Program-made: the position numbers and the translations under genes
Source of the DNA: Dryocola boscaweniae
GTDB taxonomy: Bacteria; Pseudomonadota; Gammaproteobacteria; Enterobacterales; Enterobacteriaceae
NCBI RefSeq assembly: GCF_025215095.1
Contig: NZ_JALHAP010000079.1
Span: 1-64,000 of the forward strand
Length of the DNA stretch: 64,000 nt
Direction of reading: 5' to 3'
The notes under the pieces: model-generated
What the model was told of the DNA's origin: nothing
Seen by the model: the letters and a program-made list of their open reading frames with translations, nothing else
The model's database searches: none
Shown: piece by piece, positions 57,970-64,000 of the stretch
How positions within the stretch are numbered: the stretch's first letter is position 1
How the letters are laid out: every line of letters begins with the position of its first letter

Positions 57970-60900
57970 ATGAAAATCGCATCCACCTTTCTGCTTGCGC
58001 TGCTCCTGGGCGCATTATCTGTCTGCCTCATTGGCGGCGCACTCTGGTTCTGGCCGGTGTGGGTTAAGGACACCTTCAATATGGGGCCGTTCAGTACGAC
58101 CGGCATAGTGATCATCAGCCTGCTGCTGATGCTGGCGGCGCTGATTATCGGTTGGGTGCTTGAAACCGTATTTACGAAAGACGGTGAGAAGCTGGGAAAG
58201 CTGGATGTGATCACCTCCGGACAGCAGGCTGCTGCATCCCAGCCTGAAGCAAAGCATACTGACGCGGACACCTCCCGGTTTGTGGCTGAGGTGCTGGTCG
58301 ATCACCTGCGTCTGCGCTACCGTCGCCGCTGGAAAGCTAAAGTCCGTTTGTTACTGGTGCAGGGCAGTGACAGCGATATCGAAAAAGTGGTGCCAGGTCT
58401 TAAGCGTGACCACTGGCAGGAGAGTGACGGGATTGTGCTTATTCACGGCGGTCAGCCTGAAAGCGTGCCCGATGATGAGTTCTTGTCCGTCCTGAAAGAG
58501 GTGCGTCCGCAACGTCCACTGGACGGCGTGGTGCAGGTGATGAATGCGACTGCACTGCCGGATACGGCGAAGCAGGATACCCTGGTTCGCGTGCGGCAGA
58601 AGACCGATACGTTGCTGGGCTGGCAACTGCCGGTCTGGCTGTGGCTCGTCCGTGAAGGCGTCTGGGAAAACGACGGCGAAGGAGTACCGCCAGCCGGGGC
58701 ATTGTTTGGTCCGGGGGCAGTGACCGAAGACGCCCGCGACACGCTTGCCACACTGTCCTCACGGCTGCAGACGCCTGGTGTCGCGGCACTGCTGGAAGAT
58801 TCACAACATCACTGGCTGCTGGACCTGTCTAAAGCCCTGCGGGGGCGACTCCATCAGTCCCTGCTTCCGTTGCTGAACATGTTGATGTCCGGACCGGCAC
58901 CGTACCGTCTGCGTGGGGTGATGTTCAGCCCGGCGCTACCGGGCAGCACAACAGTCCCGCATGTCCGCCTGTCACCGCCTGTCTGGCAGGCGCTTGAAAA
59001 CGACAGCCTGCAGGTCCATGCCCGTAAAATCGGCTTCCACGGGCAAAAGGTGCTGCGCCTGGTGCTGCTGGGAGTGGTTCTGCTCTGGGGGGCGGGTACA
59101 CTGCTGTCGCTGTCCGTTAACCGTGCCCAAATCTGGCTCGCCCAGGATACGGCCCGTGTTGCCGCTGACACCAAACAGCCTCTGCCCGAACGTCTGCGTA
59201 ACCAGCTGGCGCTGCAACAGACGATTGCCCGCCTGCAGAACCGCGAAGTACACGGTGCGCCGTGGTACACCCGCTTTGGCCTGAACCAGGACAGCGACAC
59301 GCTGAAGATGCTCTGGCCACTGTACGCCCGTAACAATCAGACGCTGATACGCGATGCACTGGCGGATGAACTTCTCCGCCAGCTTAATGCCTTTGTGCAA
59401 CTGCCACCGGCAAGCGATGCACGAACCTCTGCGACTCAGAAAACCTACAACCTGCTGAAAGGCTATCTGATGCTGGCGCGTCCGGACAAAGCGGATGCGG
59501 ACTGGCTGGCCGGTAACATGCTGAAAGCCTGGCCGACACGTTCTGGTGTGTCCGACAGCGTGTGGCAGACCCAGGCGCCGAAGCTGCTCGGGTTCTATGC
59601 GCAGAACTTACCGGCGCACCCGGAGTGGAAAATCACCCCTGACCACGAACTGGTGGGCACGGTGCGGCAGATTTTGCTCAAACAGATTGGCCAGCGTAAT
59701 GCCGAATCCGGCCTGTATCAGGAGATGCTCGGCCGTATCGCCCGCAACTGGCCGGATTTAACCCTGGCCGACATGACTGGTGATACAGATGCCTCTTCAC
59801 TGTTTTCATCAGAAGAAGTGGTGCCGGGCATGTTTACCCGTCAGGCGTGGGAGGAGCAGGTCCTGGAAGCCATTGATGAGGTGGTGAAAAACCGTCGCGA
59901 TGAAATCGACTGGGTACTGTCCGACAAAAAACAGCAGGCAGACAGTGAAATCTCACCGGAGGCCCTGAAGCAGCGTCTCACTGAGCGCTATTTCACTGAT
60001 TTTGGGAATGCCTGGCTGAATATGGCTAACAGCATCAAGTGGCACGAAGCGGCCTCGCTTTCTGAAGCCATCGCTCAGTTGAACCTGCTGGCGGATGTCC
60101 GTCAGTCACCCCTGGTCGCGCTGATGAACACCCTGGCCTGGCAGGGGCAGACCGGGGCTAAAGATGAAGCCCTGGCTGACTCCCTGGTGGACTCGGCTAA
60201 AAAACTGGTCGGGCGTCAGAAGAACGCCAGACAGTTTATTGAACAGGCCCGGGGGCCAAAAGGACCGCTGGATGGCGTGTTTGGTCCGCTGGCCAGCCTG
60301 ATGGTCGGTAAAGACGGGACCGGGAACAACGGTAACCTCAGCTTCCAGTCATGGCTCGCCCGTGTGACGCAGGTGCGTCTCAAGCTGCAGCAGGTCACCA
60401 GCGCACCCAATCCGCAGGCGATGGCCCAGATGCTGGCCCAGACAGTATTCCAGGGCAAAGCCATTGACCTGACCGACACCCGCGACTACGGCAGCCTGGT
60501 GGCGGCAAGTCTGGGGCAGGAGTGGAACGGCTTTGGTCAGGCATTGTTTGTACAGCCTCTGGACCTGGCCTGGCGTCAGGTACTGGCTCCGGCCGCCGGC
60601 AGTCTCAATGCCCGCTGGCAGAGCACCATCGTGTCGCAGTGGAATACCGCCTTTGCCGGACGCTATCCGTTTAAGGCCAGCGGCAGTGATGCCTCGCTGC
60701 CGCTGTTGGCGCAGTTCCTGCGTGGGGATTCCGGGCGTATCGCAAGCTTCCTCAAAACCAACCTCGGTGGCATTCTGCATCAGGAAGGCAGTCACTGGGT
60801 GGTGGATCCGGCCGCAAGCCAGGGGATGACCGTCAACCCGTCGTTCCTCTCAGCCATCAACAAACTGGCCGATATTTCAGATATTGTCTTTGCCCAGGGC

Positions 60901-61341
60901 GATGCCGGAGTGCACTTTGAACTGATGGCACGACCGTCGCGCGATGTGGCACGCACCCAGTTGACACTGGATGGCCAGAAGCTGGATTACTTCAACCAGA
61001 TGGAGAGCTGGCAGAGCTTCACCTGGCCGGGTAATACATATTACCCGGGCGTGGATCTGAGCTGGCGCTCAACCAGCACCGAAATGCGCCTGTATGAAAG
61101 CAACCAGGGGAACTGGGGTTTCATCCGTCTGCTTGATAAAGCCCTGTTGACGCCACTTGACAGTAGCCGCACCCAACTGGTGTGGATCACTCCGGACGGT
61201 AACCCGCTTAAATTCATTATGCGCAGCGAACTCGGCGACGGACCACTGGCGCTGCTCAGACTGCAGGGCTTCATCCTGCCGCAGAACATTTTTGCCGTTG
61301 GTGCCGCTGACAGCACACTGACACTTGCGGGAGATAAATAA
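57970..61341 (+). CDS. tssM: T6SS membrane-complex subunit TssM (IcmF/VasK), without a Walker A motif
   Basis: A 1123-residue TssM, the inner-membrane spine of the T6SS that meets TssL inside and the TssJ lipoprotein outside. Two N-terminal helices (about 5-27 and 42-62) and a third near 360-380 (VLRLVLLGVVLLWGAGTLLSL) frame the cytoplasmic part; the rest is periplasmic. The position where IcmF proteins carry a P-loop (near residue 125) reads LLLVQGSDSDIEKV, with no GxxxxGK[ST], so ATP binding there is unlikely. Landmarks downstream are YTRFGLNQDSDTLKMLW and YNLLKGYLMLARPDKADADW. I use ATG 57970; an upstream TTG touches the ribosome site. Confidence 0.93.
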   Translation: MKIASTFLLALLLGALSVCLIGGALWFWPVWVKDTFNMGPFSTTGIVIISLLLMLAALIIGWVLETVFTKDGEKLGKLDVITSGQQAAASQPEAKHTDADTSRFVAEVLVDHLRLRYRRRWKAKVRLLLVQGSDSDIEKVVPGLKRDHWQESDGIVLIHGGQPESVPDDEFLSVLKEVRPQRPLDGVVQVMNATALPDTAKQDTLVRVRQKTDTLLGWQLPVWLWLVREGVWENDGEGVPPAGALFGPGAVTEDARDTLATLSSRLQTPGVAALLEDSQHHWLLDLSKALRGRLHQSLLPLLNMLMSGPAPYRLRGVMFSPALPGSTTVPHVRLSPPVWQALENDSLQVHARKIGFHGQKVLRLVLLGVVLLWGAGTLLSLSVNRAQIWLAQDTARVAADTKQPLPERLRNQLALQQTIARLQNREVHGAPWYTRFGLNQDSDTLKMLWPLYARNNQTLIRDALADELLRQLNAFVQLPPASDARTSATQKTYNLLKGYLMLARPDKADADWLAGNMLKAWPTRSGVSDSVWQTQAPKLLGFYAQNLPAHPEWKITPDHELVGTVRQILLKQIGQRNAESGLYQEMLGRIARNWPDLTLADMTGDTDASSLFSSEEVVPGMFTRQAWEEQVLEAIDEVVKNRRDEIDWVLSDKKQQADSEISPEALKQRLTERYFTDFGNAWLNMANSIKWHEAASLSEAIAQLNLLADVRQSPLVALMNTLAWQGQTGAKDEALADSLVDSAKKLVGRQKNARQFIEQARGPKGPLDGVFGPLASLMVGKDGTGNNGNLSFQSWLARVTQVRLKLQQVTSAPNPQAMAQMLAQTVFQGKAIDLTDTRDYGSLVAASLGQEWNGFGQALFVQPLDLAWRQVLAPAAGSLNARWQSTIVSQWNTAFAGRYPFKASGSDASLPLLAQFLRGDSGRIASFLKTNLGGILHQEGSHWVVDPAASQGMTVNPSFLSAINKLADISDIVFAQGDAGVHFELMARPSRDVARTQLTLDGQKLDYFNQMESWQSFTWPGNTYYPGVDLSWRSTSTEMRLYESNQGNWGFIRLLDKALLTPLDSSRTQLVWITPDGNPLKFIMRSELGDGPLALLRLQGFILPQNIFAVGAADSTLTLAGDK

Positions 61342-62961
61342 ATGGCGACGGCAGAGACGTTACTGACCTTGTGTCTCCCGGATGCGGCACAGCGCGCAGC
61401 ATTGCTTGCACAGACCCGGGAAAACCTCTCCTTGTGGTCGCCGTGGCTGATGGTGCTTCCGACCGGACAAGGTGCAGGGGATGACCCGACCTATGAGGAT
61501 GATTTCCAGCGGATGCGCGAGGAAATCAACAAGCTTTCCGGCACGGATACGGACGAGTTGTGCCGCCTGGCAGAGCAGGTTCTGACCCATCAGGCCCGCG
61601 ATATCCGGGTGGTGACCTGGTACACCTTTGCCCGCCTGCAGCGTGACGGCGACACGGGCCTCACCGATGGTCTGCTGCTGCTTGCGGCCATGCTGAATCA
61701 GGTAGGTTCCTACTGTCATCCGCAGCGTGCCACCGCCCGACGGGCGGCGCTGGAATGGTTGAACAGTGAGAAAATGCTGGATGCGCTTTCGCGCTGGCCG
61801 GACGTGACGCGGGAAGAGACTGCGAAAACCGCGGCTGTGCTGTGCCTGCTGGAAACCGCCCTGACGACTCTGCCGGAGGCGGAACGTCCTTCATTCGCCG
61901 GGCTACAGCGTACTCTGGAAACTCGACTTGCCGGTTCGGGTGGGCTGGACACCCCGGTGGCCACCGCACGTTATGAGGGTACCGGCGACGCACGCAGCCC
62001 CACATCAACTTCAGGCAGTGCCGTGCCAGCCATCCCGGCCGTAAAATCCGAAGTGGAACTGGTACGCCAACTGCGTGTGCTGTCCGGCTGGGTGGTGGAG
62101 CAGCCGCAGGGTTGGCTGTCGGCACACCGGATGATGAAAGCCGCTCGCTGGGACCTGGTGACGCAACTGCCCGCGCTCGATGCCAGCGGCCGGACCCGAC
62201 TGTTGCCCCCGAAAGCGGACTACCGTGCTCAGCTTAAGCGTCTGTATCTGCAGCAGAGCTGGACAGAACTGATTGAACTGGTCGATTCGGTTTTCACGGA
62301 AGGCGGTAACCGCTTCTGGCTGGATTTACAGTGGTATCTGTGGCAGGGGCTGAGCCGTGCAGGTGCTCCCTGGGAGTACTGGGCCGATTACATCCTGAGC
62401 GACCTGAAGTTGCTCCTCCGGCGTCTGCCGGGACTGGAAACGCTTGCCTGGAATGACGGCACGCCGCTGGCCGATGAGGTGACGCTTGGCTGGATAGCGG
62501 AGAAGGTCAACGATGAGATGCCCGGGTTCAGTGATGAGCCTGTGGTGGCGAACGGCGGTCAGATGGATGATATCCTGGCGCTGGAAGCAGAGGCGATGGT
62601 AAAGGGTGACAGCGAAGGCCCGGAGGCGGCACTGGGCTGGTTGCAGAGCCGTCCGGATATGGCCTCACCGCGCAGCCGCTGGTTACTGCGTCTTCTTATG
62701 GCCCGGGTGGCCGAGCAGTACGGACGCAACGAGCTTGCCTTGCACCTGCTCGGTGAACTTGCCGCCAGCGCGCCGCAACTGACCCTCAGTGAATGGGAAC
62801 CCGGGCTGCTGTTTGACGTGCAGGCCCGCAGACTCCGGTTGTTGCGCCTGAAAGCCGGGCGCAGTGAAAGCGACAAGGCCCGTCTGACACCAGAAATGGA
62901 TACGCTGCTGGCAGGGCTAATTGCGCTCGATCCGGCCCGTGCGATGGTGCTGTGCGGGTAA
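61342..62961 (+). CDS. tssA: T6SS assembly protein TssA (ImpA N-terminal family)
   Basis: A 539-residue TssA of the long type. The ImpA_N domain occupies about residues 10-150 (GAGDDPTYEDDFQRMREEINKL, then QARDIRVVTWYTFARLQRDG). A Thr/Ser/Ala-rich linker lies near 205-230, and the C-terminal domain (about 250-539) includes LSGWVVEQPQGWLSAHRMMK and ALGWLQSRPDMASPRSRW. In enteroaggregative E. coli a TssA of this length forms a dodecameric star that primes and caps the growing tail. GGGAG lies upstream of the ATG, which follows the tssM stop directly. Confidence 0.94.
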   Translation: MATAETLLTLCLPDAAQRAALLAQTRENLSLWSPWLMVLPTGQGAGDDPTYEDDFQRMREEINKLSGTDTDELCRLAEQVLTHQARDIRVVTWYTFARLQRDGDTGLTDGLLLLAAMLNQVGSYCHPQRATARRAALEWLNSEKMLDALSRWPDVTREETAKTAAVLCLLETALTTLPEAERPSFAGLQRTLETRLAGSGGLDTPVATARYEGTGDARSPTSTSGSAVPAIPAVKSEVELVRQLRVLSGWVVEQPQGWLSAHRMMKAARWDLVTQLPALDASGRTRLLPPKADYRAQLKRLYLQQSWTELIELVDSVFTEGGNRFWLDLQWYLWQGLSRAGAPWEYWADYILSDLKLLLRRLPGLETLAWNDGTPLADEVTLGWIAEKVNDEMPGFSDEPVVANGGQMDDILALEAEAMVKGDSEGPEAALGWLQSRPDMASPRSRWLLRLLMARVAEQYGRNELALHLLGELAASAPQLTLSEWEPGLLFDVQARRLRLLRLKAGRSESDKARLTPEMDTLLAGLIALDPARAMVLCG

Positions 62962-63058
62962 ATCCACTGTTTCCGCTCAGAGCTACCCTTTTCAGTTAAC
63001 GATCGTCCTCTTGATGACGCCTTTCTTTTGATGATTTTTCCACTCAGGATGTCCGTAC

Positions 63059-64000
63059 ATGGATGATTTAACCCTGCGTTATTATGAAGCTGAGATGCGC
63101 TATCTGCGCGAAGCCGGTAAAGAATTTGCCCGCGCCCACCCGGACCGGGCGGCGATGCTCAATCTGGACAAAACCGGGGCGCGTGACCCGTATGTAGAGC
63201 GTTTGTTCGAGGGCTTTGCCTTCCTGATGGGCCGTTTGCGTGAAAAACTGGATGATGACCTGCCGGAGCTGACCGAAGGGCTGGTCAGCCTGTTGTGGCC
63301 GCATTACATGCGCACTATTCCGTCACTTTCCGTGGTGTCCTTCACACCGGACTGGCGTCAGTTGCGCAAAATGGAAGTGCTGGAAGAGGGCTTTTCCGTA
63401 CTTTCCCGCCCGGTCGGGCCGGATAACACGGTGTGCCAGTACCGCACCACCCGTGAGGTGCCGCTGCAGCCGCTGCACCTGACGGACGCCCGCCTGCAGA
63501 CCGAACCGGATGGGCGTGCCGCCATTCGTTTGCGTTTCGAATGCCCTGACAAAGTGGACTGGTCGAAGGCCGGGATTGATAAGGTGGCAATTTATCTCGA
63601 TGCCGACAGTCCGGTGGCCTCGGCGCTGCATCTGGCGCTGACCCGACGGGTTCACGCCATGTATGCCCGCCACAGTGAGACCCGCACTGAGCGTGTACGC
63701 TTCGACGGCTGGTGTAAACCGATGGGTTTTGACGATACTGATCGCCTGTGGCCAAAGGGAGACTCTGCGTTCAGCGGCTATCAGCTTCTGCTGGAGTACT
63801 TCAGCTTTCGTCAGAAATTCATGTTCGTGGAGCTCCGGGGCCTGGAGCTGACCAGCCTCAGTGCGAAAAATAACTGGTTTGAAACCGATATCGTGCTGGA
63901 CAGTGGCTGGCCGTCGGACCTGCCGTTTGAGACCGAAAACTTCCGCCTGCACTGCGCGCCGGTGATTAACCTGTTCCCGCTGGAAGCCGATCCGCTGACG
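63059..64000 (+). CDS. tssF: T6SS baseplate subunit TssF (cut by window edge)
   Basis: The gene starts with ATG at 63059, with AGGA about 10 bases upstream, and runs open to the window end, giving the first 314 residues. The N-terminus DDLTLRYYEAEMRYLREAG, followed by KEFARAHPDRAAMLNL and DPYVERLFEGFAFLMGRLRE, is the TssF (ImpG/VasA) signature. With TssG and TssK it forms the baseplate wedge. It lies 97 bases after tssA; that gap has no gene and no strong terminator, so it should be transcribed with the operon. tssG, tssJ and tssE are expected beyond the edge. Confidence 0.95.
   Translation, partial: MDDLTLRYYEAEMRYLREAGKEFARAHPDRAAMLNLDKTGARDPYVERLFEGFAFLMGRLREKLDDDLPELTEGLVSLLWPHYMRTIPSLSVVSFTPDWRQLRKMEVLEEGFSVLSRPVGPDNTVCQYRTTREVPLQPLHLTDARLQTEPDGRAAIRLRFECPDKVDWSKAGIDKVAIYLDADSPVASALHLALTRRVHAMYARHSETRTERVRFDGWCKPMGFDDTDRLWPKGDSAFSGYQLLLEYFSFRQKFMFVELRGLELTSLSAKNNWFETDIVLDSGWPSDLPFETENFRLHCAPVINLFPLEADPLT

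Overview
The window is chromosomal DNA from a member of the Enterobacteriaceae. From 148 to about 34 kb, gene order and protein sequences follow the Escherichia coli tolC-parE-parC-exbBD neighbourhood almost gene for gene: zupT, ygiD, ygiC, ygiB, tolC / nudF, yqiB, cpdA, yqiA, parE / ygiN, mdaB, qseC, qseB / ygiW, parC, plsC, ftsP, ygiQ / dkgA, yqhD / yqhC / yghB, metC / exbB, exbD / yghA, then yqhA and yghZ. The divergence (for example 4 extra N-terminal ParC residues, and no ygiV or ygiS) says it is not E. coli itself. I cannot fix the genus from the sequence.

Layout. 1-127: 3' end of an IS3-family (IS150-like) element, lying where the zupT terminator should be. 148-28479: conserved backbone covering zinc uptake, the TolC outer-membrane channel, topoisomerase IV (ParE and ParC), the QseBC two-component system, lipid and cell-division genes, aldehyde detoxification (YqhD/DkgA under YqhC), cystathionine beta-lyase and the ExbBD energy-transducing pair. 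Recognisable control sites are a marbox before tolC, a PmrA/QseB-type direct repeat between qseB and ygiW, two Met boxes before metC and a Fur box before exbB. 28743-32417: an insertion relative to E. coli between yghA and yqhA, carrying a membrane methyl-accepting chemotaxis protein, a FucR-like DeoR regulator and three small unrecognised proteins. yqhA just beyond it is a pseudogene with a frameshift and a large internal deletion. 34-40 kb: accessory genes, namely a YeaR-like DUF1971 protein, a small lipoprotein, a large autotransporter with a Gly/Ser tandem-repeat linker, and yjdF, separated by AT-rich intergenic DNA.

40498 to the window end is one strand of a type VI secretion (T6SS) operon in the order tssB-tssC-tssK-tssL-tagL-hcp-clpV-vgrG-effector-immunity-(PAAR remnant)-immunity-PAAR-unknown-tssM-tssA-tssF. 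I recall this as the same order as the enteroaggregative E. coli Sci-1 cluster. Between vgrG and tssM is a cargo zone whose base composition is much more AT-rich than the structural genes. It holds a modular effector ending in a GH19 chitinase/lysozyme-like domain, a secreted candidate immunity protein, a truncated PAAR gene that appears fused by deletion to the tail of a lost effector, an LprI-like lysozyme-inhibitor-type immunity candidate, and an intact PAAR gene. The two PAAR 5' ends form a direct repeat of about 105 bp that could drive exchange of effector cassettes. This zone is the most interesting part of the window.
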